DNA of 64,000 nt from NCBI GenBank assembly GCA_009720755.1, contig WNKV01000018.1, forward strand, positions 62,001 through 126,000, given 5' to 3'. Each line of letters opens with the position of its first letter. Position 1 is the first letter of the stretch. The notes beneath the pieces are model-generated. The model was not told the origin of the DNA. It did no database searches and saw only the letters and a program-made list of their open reading frames with translations. The stretch comes from Rhodoplanes serenus (GTDB lineage: Bacteria > Pseudomonadota > Alphaproteobacteria > Rhizobiales > Xanthobacteraceae). Below, in pieces: positions 18,231 to 26,556 of this stretch. The position numbers were made by a program, and so were the translations under genes.

Positions 18231-19295
18231 GTGGTCATGGCGTCGATCCGCAGTGAGGTGCGGGCCGCCGGCCCGATCCGCGAGCCCGGCGCCAAGGAGC
18301 CCGGCGCCAAGGAGCCCGGCACCAAGGAGCCCGGCACCAACGAGCCCGGGGCGAAGACGCTGGCCGAGGCGGTGTTCCGCAAGCTCCGCCAGGACATTCT
18401 GAAGTGCCGGTTCCGGCCCGGCGAGAAGCTGCTGCTCGAGTCGCTGCGCGAGATCTACGGCACCGGGCTCGCGCCCCTGCGCGAGGCACTGTCGCGTCTC
18501 AGCTCCACCGGGCTGGTCATCGCCGAGGGCCAGCGCGGTTTTAGGGTCGCGCCGATGTCGACCGACGATCTGGTCGACCTCGTCAAGGCGCGGGTGTGGG
18601 TCGAAGCACAGGCGCTGTCGGCCGCCATCGCGCGCGGCGACCGCGCCTGGCAGGCCGAGATCGTCGCCGCTGCGCAGCGGCTCGGCGTCGGCACCGGCGA
18701 GGCGGCCAATCGCGTCACCTATCTGGACGACGATTGGGTGAAGCGGCACAGCCGGTTTCATGCCGCCCTGGTGGCGGCGGCCGGCTCGCGTTATCTGCTC
18801 GAGTTCCGCGCCGCCCTGTTCGAGATGACCGATCGCTACTTCCGGCTCGCCGTCATCTACAAGCCGAACAGCCGCGACATCGACGCCGAGCACCGGGCCA
18901 TCATGGAGGCGGTGCTGGACCGCGACGCCGTCGCCGCCATCCGCCTCACGGAAGACCATCTGATGGAGACGATCCGCACCCTGCTGGTGCAGGACCCGGC
19001 CACGCGCGCGGATGCCGATGGCCGGATCGCGCGGCTCCGCCGCGAGATCGAGGAGGCCATGCCGGCGATCGTGCCGGCGCAGGTCGACCCGGCGCAGGTC
19101 GGACCATCGCCGGTCGGGGCGGGCGGCGATCGCGCGTCGCGCGGCAGATCCGTCGCGCGCAAGCCGGCAGGCCGCAAATCCGTCGACAGCAAATCAGTCG
19201 ACAACAAGTCGGCCGAAGGCACGTCAGCCGAAGGCACGTCCGCGGCGAGCCAGCCCGCAGCGCGCCGCGGCTCGCCGCCACTGCCGCGCGCCTGA
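18231..19295 (+). CDS. GntR-family regulator, FadR/FCD subclass, with low-complexity ends
   Basis: This 354-residue regulator has a GntR winged helix-turn-helix (about residues 42-105; LAEAVFRKLRQDILKCRFRPGEKL, PLREALSRLSSTGLV) and an FCD ligand-binding domain (about 115-255) with the metal-site-like pattern of Asp and His residues (DDDWVKRHSRFH, DIDAEHRAIMEAVL). The N terminus carries five EPGAK-like pentapeptide repeats and the C terminus about 80 residues rich in Ser, Lys and Ala, both unusual for the family. The start is uncertain: ATG 18237 is as plausible as 18231. Its TGA is the first triplet of palindromic repeat copy 2. Confidence 0.88.
   Translation: MVMASIRSEVRAAGPIREPGAKEPGAKEPGTKEPGTNEPGAKTLAEAVFRKLRQDILKCRFRPGEKLLLESLREIYGTGLAPLREALSRLSSTGLVIAEGQRGFRVAPMSTDDLVDLVKARVWVEAQALSAAIARGDRAWQAEIVAAAQRLGVGTGEAANRVTYLDDDWVKRHSRFHAALVAAAGSRYLLEFRAALFEMTDRYFRLAVIYKPNSRDIDAEHRAIMEAVLDRDAVAAIRLTEDHLMETIRTLLVQDPATRADADGRIARLRREIEEAMPAIVPAQVDPAQVGPSPVGAGGDRASRGRSVARKPAGRKSVDSKSVDNKSAEGTSAEGTSAASQPAARRGSPPLPRA
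18282..18356 (+). repeat. Five tandem 15-bp coding repeats
   Basis: GAGCCCGGCGCCAAG is repeated five times with few changes, the first two copies identical. In frame it encodes EPGAK/EPGTK units near the N terminus of the GntR regulator, so copy-number changes would keep the frame. Confidence 0.92.
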
Positions 19296-19441
19296 GACCA
19301 GATCTGGCTGTTCAATTCGGCGGTCATTCCGGAAGCCGCGAAGCGGCTGTCCGGAATCCAGCCGAGAGTCAAAAGCCTGCCGCGGGATGACGTGTTTGGC
19401 TGGGTTCCGGGCTCGCCGCTTCGCGGCGCGCCCGGAACGAC
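19293..19441 (+). repeat. Stop-codon-anchored palindromic repeat, copy 2
   Basis: It starts at the TGA of the GntR gene and aligns without gaps for about 75 bases with copies 1 and 3. Hairpin 1 is 19326-19357 (ATTCCGG.AGCCGC, GAA loop, GCGGCT..CCGGAAT). A second hairpin follows near 19404-19439 (TTCCGGGC.CGCCGC/GCGGCG.GCCCGGAA). This gives the complete two-hairpin layout. Confidence 0.85.
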
Positions 19442-19543
19442 GGCGAACCGATCACCCGGAAACAGTATGACCGGGCGGACGAGCCACGGCCCGCGGCCCC
19501 GTCTCGTCGCTCCCGGCCGGACGGTCCGCGGCGCAAGCGCCGA

Positions 19544-19903
19544 TCACGGCGCGATGCAAACCAGGACGATCTTGCCCGACGGGCCACGGCGCGGCGGCGT
19601 GTAGATGACGCTGCGCTCGTCTTCGTAGGAGAAGGTGCCGGCCGGGTTGATCGCGAAGGCGTTGACCAGCCGCTCGTTGGGCTCGCAGGCCGCCGAGCAG
19701 GCGTTCTGCTGGCAGCTGAACTCGGCGAAGCGCAACCCGATGCCGCGGCCCGGAGCCCCCGGCGGGCCGGGCGGCCCGGCGGGGCCGGCCGGACCAGGCG
19801 GACCGGGGTCACCCTTGTCGCCCTTCTGGACCGGCTGTTCGAGCAGCCCGCATCCCCCCACCATCAGCAGCAGCGCCAAGGCCCCGGCCACTCGTGCTCG
19901 CAT
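19544..19903 (-). CDS. Collagen-like repeat lipoprotein
   Basis: The 119-residue protein begins with a lipoprotein signal (ALALLLMVGGC, lipobox VGGC with the acylated Cys near residue 15). A collagen-like Gly-X-Y run of about eight triplets follows (KGDKGDPGPPGPAGPAGPPG and onward). A compact C-terminal domain has four cysteines (FSCQQNACSAACEPNERLV) that could form disulfides. Gly-X-Y tracts can form trimeric stalks; here the stalk is short. The ATG at 19903 is preferred to 19957 because it starts the signal peptide. The C-terminal domain is not one I can name. It likely sits on the periplasmic or outer-membrane surface. Confidence 0.82.
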   Translation of the reverse strand: MRARVAGALALLLMVGGCGLLEQPVQKGDKGDPGPPGPAGPAGPPGPPGAPGRGIGLRFAEFSCQQNACSAACEPNERLVNAFAINPAGTFSYEDERSVIYTPPRRGPSGKIVLVCIAP

Positions 19904-20139
19904 CGAACGGAACTCCGTCGTGCCGACATCGAAGCGTCGAAAGCTTCGATCGATCACTCCAACCCATATCCCGCCGTCCTGCGACGAGGGTTCCTCGGTA
20001 GCAGAAGAACGAGCCGCACGAAAGTCTTACCACCCCTGCCAAGCCACCGCCGCGGCGAGAGCCCGGGATTGCCCGGCGAATCGGCCCCCCTATAATCGAC
20101 CGCCCGACGCCCGCCTCGCCACCCCCGAGCCCTCGCCCT

Positions 20140-20649
20140 ATGCCCGAACCGACCGACGTCCCCGTCGCGCTCACCGTCAACGGCACCACCGTCCGCCTCG
20201 TCACCGATCCGGCCCGTCCGCTCCTTTCGGTCCTGCGCGAGCAGCTCGGCCTCACCGGAACCCGATTCGGCTGCGGGCTGGAGCAGTGCGGCGCCTGCGT
20301 GGTGCTGATCGACGGCACGCCCTCGTATTCGTGCACCCGCGAAATCGGCACCCTGGCGGGCCGCTCCGTCGTCACCGTCGAAGGGCTCGGGCGCGACGGG
20401 GCGCTGCATCCGCTCCAGCAAGCGCTGCTCGACGAGCAGGCCGGCCAATGCGGCTACTGCTTGTCGGGGATCACCATGGCGGGCGTCGCCCTGCTGGCCC
20501 GCACCACCCGCCCGAGCCGCGACGAGATCGTCGCAGCGCTCGACCGCCATCTCTGCCGCTGCGGCGTCCACAACCGCGTGGTCCGCGCCGTCCAGCGGGC
20601 CGGCGCCGTGCTGGAGCCGCCCACCGCCCGGACAGGGGACGGCGCATGA
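20140..20649 (+). CDS. Molybdenum hydroxylase 2Fe-2S subunit (IorA-like)
   Basis: This 169-residue electron-transfer subunit has an N-terminal plant-type 2Fe-2S site (C45, C50, C53, C65) and a C-terminal second 2Fe-2S site (C104, C107, C139, C141). This is the two-cluster layout of xanthine dehydrogenase-family small subunits. Its stop overlaps the start of the molybdenum subunit by four bases (ATGA). No FAD subunit gene is next to it, as in isoquinoline oxidoreductase or nicotinate dehydrogenase type enzymes, where electrons go to a cytochrome or quinone. Confidence 0.92.
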   Translation: MPEPTDVPVALTVNGTTVRLVTDPARPLLSVLREQLGLTGTRFGCGLEQCGACVVLIDGTPSYSCTREIGTLAGRSVVTVEGLGRDGALHPLQQALLDEQAGQCGYCLSGITMAGVALLARTTRPSRDEIVAALDRHLCRCGVHNRVVRAVQRAGAVLEPPTARTGDGA

Positions 20650-22778
20650 TCCCCAACACGCTGCCGCAAGGGCTGATCGACAATCCACGGCTGTCCGACT
20701 GGGTCGGCTTCGAGCCGGAACGCCGGGTCCGCATCTCCACCGGCAAGGTGGAGATCGGCCAGGGCATCCTCACCGCGCTCGTGCAGATCGCCGCCGAGGA
20801 GCTGGAGGTGACGCCGGAGCGGCTGCACGCGGTGTCGGGTGAGACCGCGGCGGGCCCGAACGAGGGCGTCACCGCCGGCAGCACCTCGGTGGCGATGTCG
20901 GGGGCGGCGCTACGACTCGCCTGCGCCGAGGTGCGCGGCCTGCTGCTCGCCCGCGCGGCGGAGCGCCTCGGCGTCGCGGCGGAGGGCCTTGTCGTCGACG
21001 ACGGCCGCGTGCTGCACGACGGCCGCGACACCGGGCACGACTACTGGTCGCTCGCCGCCGAGCTGGACCTCGCCCGCCCGGCGACCGGCAGCGTGCCGAC
21101 GCGCTCGCCCTCCCACTATCGCGTGGTCGGGACGAGCCTGCCGCGGGTCGACCTGCCCGACAAGATCGCCGGCCGCGGCTTCATCCACGATCTCGCACCG
21201 CCCGACCTGCTGCACGCCCGCGTGCTGCACCGGCCGTGGCGAGACGCGCGGCTGGTCTCGCTCGACCTGGCGGCGGTGCGCCGCGCCGCCCGCGGGCCGA
21301 TCGACATTCTGCGCGACGGCGACTTCGTGGCCGTCACGGCGGCCCGTGAGGACATCGTCAATCGCGCCGCGCTGGCGGCGCGCGCAGCGGCCGTGTGGGA
21401 CGGCGGCATGCCCGTCCCGGCCGACATCGGCACCCCCGACTGGCTGGCGGCGCAGCCGGCGCGCGTGCGCAGCGTCGACACGGGGGATGCGCCGGACGAG
21501 GCCGGCCAGACGAGCGGTCGCGTGGTCGAGGCGACCTACTGGCGCCCGTTCCAGACCTACGGCTCGATCGGGCCGTCCTGTGGGCTCGCGCGCCTCGCGG
21601 AGGGCCGGCTCACCGTGTGGTCGCACACCCAGAACCCCTACGCGCTGCGCGACGAGCTGGCCCGCTGCCTCGGCCTCGCCGTCGACGCCGTCACGGTGCT
21701 GCACCGGCAGGCCGCCGGCTGCTACGGCCACAACACCGCCGATGATGCCGCCTTCGACGCGGCCTATCTGGCGACGCGCCATCCCGGCCGCACCGTGCGG
21801 GTGCTGTTCACCCGCGAGGACGAGTTCCTGGCTGCGCCCGTCGGCCCCGCCATGCTGGTGCGGATGCGCGCTACGCTCGGCCACGACGGGCGGCCGGCGG
21901 CGTGGACCATCGATCTCACCAGCCCGGTGCACAGCAGCCGTCCGGGGACGTACGGCTATCACGGCTTCCGCAGCCGCGAGGCGCTGCCCGATCCGCCCCC
22001 GCAGCCGGCGGAGCGCAACGATCGTCCCGACGCGGTCGGCGGCGGCGCCAGCCGCAACGCGACGCCGCTCTACGACCTGCCGTTCCATCGGCTGATCCAC
22101 CGCACCGTCGATCCGTTCCCGGTGCGCACCTCGTCGCTGCGCGGCCTGGGCGCCTTCGCCAACGTGTTCGCGATCGAGTCCTTCGTCGACGAGCTGGCCG
22201 ACGCCGCCGGGGTGGACGCGGTCGCCTACCGGCTGTCGCTGCTGTCCGACCGCCGGGCGCGCGCCGTGATCGAGGCGGTCGCCGCGATGTGCGGCTGGCC
22301 GGGCGACGCGCCCAGGGGCGAGGGCCGCGGCCTCGGCATCGGCTTCTCGCGCTACAAGAACCGCGCCGCCTACATGGCGGTCGCCGCCGCCGTCGAGGTC
22401 GACGAGACGGTACGGCTGACTCATGTCTGGGGCGCCGCCGACTGCGGCCTGGTCGTCAACCCGGACGGCGCCGTCAACCAGCTCGAAGGCGGCATCGTGC
22501 AGGCGGCGAGCTGGACGTTGAAGGAGGAGCTGCGCTTCGCCGACGGTCGCGTCGCCACCGCGAACTTCGACGACTACCCGATCCTGCGCTTCTCCGAGAT
22601 CCCGGAGATCTCCGTGCGCCTCGTCGGCGATTCCGGCGATCCACCGCTCGGCGTCGGCGAGGCCGCCATGGGACCGACCGCGGCGGCGATCGGCAACGCG
22701 GTGGCGCACGCCCTCGGCACCCGCATCCGCAGCCTGCCGCTGAGCCGCGATCGCATCATGGCGGCGCTGCTGGCGTGA
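20646..22778 (+). CDS. Molybdenum hydroxylase large subunit (IorB-like)
   Basis: This 710-residue subunit binds the molybdopterin cofactor and hydroxylates a C-H bond next to a ring nitrogen or an aldehyde carbon. It begins with RVRISTGKVEIGQGILTALVQIAAEEL, the IorB/NicB order in which a binding segment comes first. The catalytic glutamate motif GVGEAAMGP has E672. The substrate-channel segment TSSLRGLGAFANVFAIESFVDELA is present. No cytochrome c domain (CxxCH) follows, unlike NicB. The start is fixed by the overlap with the 2Fe-2S subunit. A FAH-family hydrolase follows after 168 bases. The natural substrate is unknown; N-heterocycles or aldehydes are typical. Confidence 0.9.
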   Translation: MIPNTLPQGLIDNPRLSDWVGFEPERRVRISTGKVEIGQGILTALVQIAAEELEVTPERLHAVSGETAAGPNEGVTAGSTSVAMSGAALRLACAEVRGLLLARAAERLGVAAEGLVVDDGRVLHDGRDTGHDYWSLAAELDLARPATGSVPTRSPSHYRVVGTSLPRVDLPDKIAGRGFIHDLAPPDLLHARVLHRPWRDARLVSLDLAAVRRAARGPIDILRDGDFVAVTAAREDIVNRAALAARAAAVWDGGMPVPADIGTPDWLAAQPARVRSVDTGDAPDEAGQTSGRVVEATYWRPFQTYGSIGPSCGLARLAEGRLTVWSHTQNPYALRDELARCLGLAVDAVTVLHRQAAGCYGHNTADDAAFDAAYLATRHPGRTVRVLFTREDEFLAAPVGPAMLVRMRATLGHDGRPAAWTIDLTSPVHSSRPGTYGYHGFRSREALPDPPPQPAERNDRPDAVGGGASRNATPLYDLPFHRLIHRTVDPFPVRTSSLRGLGAFANVFAIESFVDELADAAGVDAVAYRLSLLSDRRARAVIEAVAAMCGWPGDAPRGEGRGLGIGFSRYKNRAAYMAVAAAVEVDETVRLTHVWGAADCGLVVNPDGAVNQLEGGIVQAASWTLKEELRFADGRVATANFDDYPILRFSEIPEISVRLVGDSGDPPLGVGEAAMGPTAAAIGNAVAHALGTRIRSLPLSRDRIMAALLA

Positions 22779-22946
22779 GACAGCGCCAGCCACAGGCGCG
22801 ATCACGGATGCGTTTACGCTGCTTTGCGGTTGCCGACGCGGGCGGTCGCGAGGGGGGCGCCGCTCGCTTGGGTGCCGGCTAGTGACGTGCTAGCCTGCCG
22901 CTCCGCTGTCGTCACCCCCGACGATCGGCCTCCAGCGGACTGATCC

Positions 22947-23885
22947 ATGAAGCTCGCCACCTATATCGGCCTCCACAAGCGCCCGCGTCTCGGCGTCGTC
23001 GATCTCGAGCAGCGCGCCGTGCTCGACCTCGCGGCTGCGGCCGAAGCTGTCCACAGGCGACCCGACCCGAGCTTTTCCGACATGCTGGCGTTGATCGACT
23101 CCGCCGGGCCCGGGCTCGCGCGCGTCGACGAACTGGTGCGCGAATGGCCGAGCGAAGCGGTCGACGATCTCGACGGCGTCACGCTGCTGGCGCCGATCCC
23201 GATCCCGCGCCAGCTCCGCGACGCCATGGCGTTCGAGGAGCATGTCCGCAACAGCCGCAAGCAGGTGGAGCAGCGCACTGGCCGCCCACAGAAAATTCCG
23301 GAGGTCTGGTACGACCGTCCCGTCTACTACAAGTGCAACCGCTTCAACGTCGTCGGTCACGAGGCCGATGTGGTGTGGCCGTCCTTCTCCGAATGGATGG
23401 ACTACGAGCTGGAGCTCGCCTGCGTGATCGGCCGGACCGGCCGGGACATCACGGCCGCGAACGCGCCCGCCCATGTGTTCGGCTTCACCATCTACAACGA
23501 CTTCAGCGCCCGCGACGTGCAGTTCGAGGAGATGCGGGCCGGCCTCGGCCCGGCCAAGGGCAAGGACTTCGACACCGGCAACGTGTTCGGCCCGTGGATC
23601 GTGACACCCGACGAGCTCGGCGATCCGCACGCGCTGGCCATGGAGGTCCGCGTCGACGGCGAGCGCTGGGGCGGCGGACATTCGAGCGCCATGCACTGGA
23701 CGTTCTGGGATCTCATCGCCCATGTCTCGCGCGGCGAGACGCTCTATGCGGGGGAGATCATCGGCTCCGGCACGGTCGGCACCGGCTCGGCCCACGAGCT
23801 CGGGCGCACGCTGTCGCCCGGCACCGTGATCGAGCTGGAGATCGAGAAGATCGGCGTGCTGCGCAACCGGCTGATCAAGCCGTGA
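22947..23885 (+). CDS. Fumarylacetoacetate hydrolase family protein
   Basis: This 312-residue enzyme belongs to the FAH family, which hydrolyses or decarboxylates diketo or oxo-acids from ring cleavage. It has a short N-terminal domain (MKLATYIGLHKRPRLGVVD) and a C-terminal FAH domain with the metal-site region ELELACVIGRTGRDI, NDFSARDVQ and the C-terminal GSGTVGTGSAHELGR. Placement next to a molybdenum hydroxylase suggests a pathway in which a hydroxylated ring is later cleaved; that is inference. The stop is four bases before the chrA GTG. Confidence 0.9.
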   Translation: MKLATYIGLHKRPRLGVVDLEQRAVLDLAAAAEAVHRRPDPSFSDMLALIDSAGPGLARVDELVREWPSEAVDDLDGVTLLAPIPIPRQLRDAMAFEEHVRNSRKQVEQRTGRPQKIPEVWYDRPVYYKCNRFNVVGHEADVVWPSFSEWMDYELELACVIGRTGRDITAANAPAHVFGFTIYNDFSARDVQFEEMRAGLGPAKGKDFDTGNVFGPWIVTPDELGDPHALAMEVRVDGERWGGGHSSAMHWTFWDLIAHVSRGETLYAGEIIGSGTVGTGSAHELGRTLSPGTVIELEIEKIGVLRNRLIKP

Positions 23886-23889
23886 CCCC

Positions 23890-25116
23890 GTGAGCCAGCC
23901 GCCGCCGACCGGAGAGCCGCAGCCGCGGCGCACACCGGCGTCCGTCGCCGAGGTGTTCGCCGTGTTCCTCCGTCTCGGCCTCACCTCGTTCGGCGGCCCC
24001 ATCGCGCATCTGGGTTATTTCCGCGACACCTTCGTGGTGCGTCGCCGCTGGCTCGACGATCGCGCCTATGCGGATCTGGTGGCGCTGTGCCAGTTCCTGC
24101 CCGGCCCGGCCTCGAGCCAGGTCGGCATGGCCATCGGCCTATCGCGGGCCGGCTTCGCGGGCGCGCTCGCCGCCTGGGCCGGCTTCACGCTGCCGTCGGC
24201 CATCGTGCTCGTCCTGTTCGCCTACGGGGTGCGGGCGCTCGGCGACATCACCGCCGCCGGCTGGCTGCATGGACTGAAGATCGCCGCGGTCGCGGTGGTG
24301 GCACAGGCGGTGCTCGGGATGCTGCGGACGCTGGCGCCCGACCGCGCCCGCGCCACCCTGGCGGTGGCCGCCGCCGCGCTGGTGCTGGCGCTGCCCGGCA
24401 GCTTCGCGCAGATCGGCGCCATCGTGCTCGGCGGCCTCGCCGGGCTGCTGCTGCCACGCGACACGACGGCGGCCGAGCCGTCGGCCCTGCGGGTGCCGGT
24501 CGGACGCGGCGCCGCGCTTCTGTCGCTGGCGTTGTTCGCGGTGCTGCTGGTGATGCTGCCGCTCGTCGCCGCCGCCACGGGCGATCACACGCTGGCGCTG
24601 ATCGAGGCGTTCTATCGCGCCGGTGCGCTGGTGTTCGGCGGTGGCCATGTGGTGCTGCCGCTGCTCCAGGCCGCCGTGGTGCCGCCCGGTTGGGTGTCGA
24701 CCGATGCGTTCCTGGCCGGTTACGGCGCCGCCCAGGCGGTGCCGGGGCCGCTGTTCACCTTCGCGGCCTATCTGGGCGCCGCGGCGGCGCCTTCCCCCAA
24801 CGGCTGGACGGGCGCCCTCGTCTGCCTCGTCGCCATCTTCCTTCCGTCGTTCCTGCTGGTGGTGGGAGCGCTGCCGTTCTGGCAGGCACTGCGCGCCCGC
24901 GCCGACGCGCAGGCGGTGCTGCGCGGCGTCAACGCCGCGGTGGTCGGGCTGCTGCTGGCGGCGCTCTACGATCCGGTATGGACCTCGGCGATCGGCCATG
25001 GCCTCGACGTCGCCCTCGCCGCCGTCGCCTTCCTGCTGCTGGTCGCCTGGCAGACGCCGCCCTGGCTGGTGGTGCTGCTCTGCGCCGCCGCCGGCGCCCT
25101 GCTGCCGGCGGGCTGA
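23890..25116 (+). CDS. chrA: ChrA chromate-type transporter
   Basis: The 408-residue inner-membrane protein has two homologous CHR halves. The first contains SFGGPIAHLGYFR and LCQFLPGPASSQVGMAIG; the second contains VFGGGHVVLPLLQ and AQAVPGPLFTFAAYLG, the repeated GGP and PGP motifs of long-chain ChrA. ChrA proteins export chromate in characterised cases, but many homologues have unknown substrates. The GTG at 23890 is the only start that keeps the short polar N terminus before the first helix. It is probably cotranscribed with the FAH gene. Confidence 0.9.
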   Translation: MSQPPPTGEPQPRRTPASVAEVFAVFLRLGLTSFGGPIAHLGYFRDTFVVRRRWLDDRAYADLVALCQFLPGPASSQVGMAIGLSRAGFAGALAAWAGFTLPSAIVLVLFAYGVRALGDITAAGWLHGLKIAAVAVVAQAVLGMLRTLAPDRARATLAVAAAALVLALPGSFAQIGAIVLGGLAGLLLPRDTTAAEPSALRVPVGRGAALLSLALFAVLLVMLPLVAAATGDHTLALIEAFYRAGALVFGGGHVVLPLLQAAVVPPGWVSTDAFLAGYGAAQAVPGPLFTFAAYLGAAAAPSPNGWTGALVCLVAIFLPSFLLVVGALPFWQALRARADAQAVLRGVNAAVVGLLLAALYDPVWTSAIGHGLDVALAAVAFLLLVAWQTPPWLVVLLCAAAGALLPAG

Positions 25117-25235
25117 GCGCCGCGGCGACACGCATTCCTTGCCAAATTCGACTACAAGTTGTCGAGTCCGGACAGCCGTGGCACCATGATGCCGCGCCGC
25201 GGCCCGCCTCGCAGCGGCGCTTTCCGGAGGCGACC

Positions 25236-26216
25236 ATGGCGAATGCGACCGACCTCGTCACCGAGCTGCCCTTCGTCCCGTTCAAGCAGCGCAACGCGGC
25301 CATCGACTCGCTGTTCTACGACACCAAGGCCCTGACGCCGGAGGAACTCGGCCGGCTGTCGCCGCTGATCGATCACGAGGGCAGCATCGTGGTGGTGCCG
25401 CCCGCCGCGAGCGGCCGCCCGATCCGCCGCTATCGCACCGCGCTGCGCTTCATGAACCGCGAAGGCGGGACCGTGCGGGCCTTCGTGCTCGCCGGGGTCG
25501 GCAGCTCGGTGGTCGGCACGGCGGCGCTGGCCCGCAACGTCGCCGACGCGATCGGCGCCGACGCGGCCGGAGTCGTCACCGGCTACGGCGTGAGCGATCT
25601 CGTCACCGAGGCGCTCGGCGGCTGGTTCGTCTTCGGCGCGGCCGATCGCCTGCGGTTGCAGTGGGAGGCGCTGGTGCGTCGTGCCACCACGCCGCTCTCC
25701 GAGGCGGCGCCGACCGCCGAAGCCGATGCAAGCGCCGACGCGGCGCCCGCCCCGGCCAGGCCGGATGCCGCCGGCCGCCTCGCCACCGGCGCACCGTCGT
25801 TGCTGCCGCGGCCGGCGCGGCCGTGGGAGCTGCCCGGCGCCGCCGACATCGACACCCTGCTGGATCTCCTCATCGCGGCGCCGCCCGGGCTCGACCTGCT
25901 GGTCGGCCACAGCAAGGGCAACCTGATGATCGAGACGGTGCTGCGCACCTTCGTGGACCAGCTCGACGGCGATCCGCATCCGCTGTTCGAGCGGCTGCGC
26001 ATCGTCACCCTCGGGGCCGTGGTCGGGATGCCATCCGAGTTCCCACACGTTCACCAGCTCATCGGCGAGCTCGACTGGTTCGGCGGCATGAACTCGTCGC
26101 TCCAGCTCCCGCACCGGATGGTGCCGAACGCCTGGCACCATCTCAACCGCTGCTTGCCGTATCATCTCGATGTCGGCGCGGCGCTGCGCGACATCGGTGT
26201 GGCGCCCGACTCTTGA
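25236..26216 (+). CDS. Uncharacterised protein with alpha/beta-hydrolase-like GHSKG motif
   Basis: The 326-residue protein has no name I can give it. The segment LLVGHSKGNLMIETVLRTF around S226 (G224-H225-S226-K227-G228) follows a hydrophobic strand and looks like the nucleophile elbow of an alpha/beta hydrolase. A later conserved-looking HVHQLIGELDWFGGMNSSLQ could hold an acid or His. Residues about 150-195 form an Ala/Pro-rich linker splitting the protein in two. No signal peptide is visible. GGAGG at 25227-25231 sets the ATG at 25236. The N-terminal segment VVPPAASGRPIRRYRTALRFM is polar and soluble. Possible lipase, depolymerase or inactive fold; unproven. Confidence 0.7.
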   Translation: MANATDLVTELPFVPFKQRNAAIDSLFYDTKALTPEELGRLSPLIDHEGSIVVVPPAASGRPIRRYRTALRFMNREGGTVRAFVLAGVGSSVVGTAALARNVADAIGADAAGVVTGYGVSDLVTEALGGWFVFGAADRLRLQWEALVRRATTPLSEAAPTAEADASADAAPAPARPDAAGRLATGAPSLLPRPARPWELPGAADIDTLLDLLIAAPPGLDLLVGHSKGNLMIETVLRTFVDQLDGDPHPLFERLRIVTLGAVVGMPSEFPHVHQLIGELDWFGGMNSSLQLPHRMVPNAWHHLNRCLPYHLDVGAALRDIGVAPDS

Positions 26217-26556
26217 GAGCGGCGCGATTCGGCGGTGCCTCGCGGCATCGTCGAAGCGTCATGTCTCCCGCATTGACCGAACCGCCTGCGTCTTGCAGCA
26301 TGCCGACGCATGACCACGGGGATGACGGCAGGGGAGACGACGCGGCCGGAGATGGTCCCCAGCACGGCCGGCGTCGAGCGGAGACGTGTCGGGCCGATAC
26401 TGCTCGCCGTCGTGATGGTCGGTTTGCGCCGGAGCGAGCAGCAGAGCCGCAACGGTCGGTGGCGCGCCGCCCCATCCGGATGGACAGTCGCCGGACAGCG
26501 GCCACGGCGACAGCGGCCACGGCGGCAGCGGCCACGATGGTGACGAGGTGATTCCG
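26217..26556. other. Intergenic spacer upstream of the sulfate operon
   Basis: This 340-base gap has no gene I can support. Three direct repeats of a 15-base unit (CAGCGGCCACGGCGA theme) lie at about 26497-26540. A frame crossing on the minus strand reads as His/Arg/Ala-rich shadow sequence. The promoter of the sulfate operon is presumably here but no clear -35/-10 pair or CysB-like site was seen. Confidence 0.5.

Noticed and set aside
18282-18356. A CRISPR-like array from regularly spaced repeats
   Set aside because: The repeats are contiguous 15-mers in frame within a coding region with no spacers; no cas genes are in the window.
24087-25235. Long upstream extension of the frame of the 25236 gene across chrA
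   Set aside because: It overlaps chrA in another frame, is Arg/Gly/Ala-rich shadow sequence, and a GGAGG sits just before the ATG at 25236.
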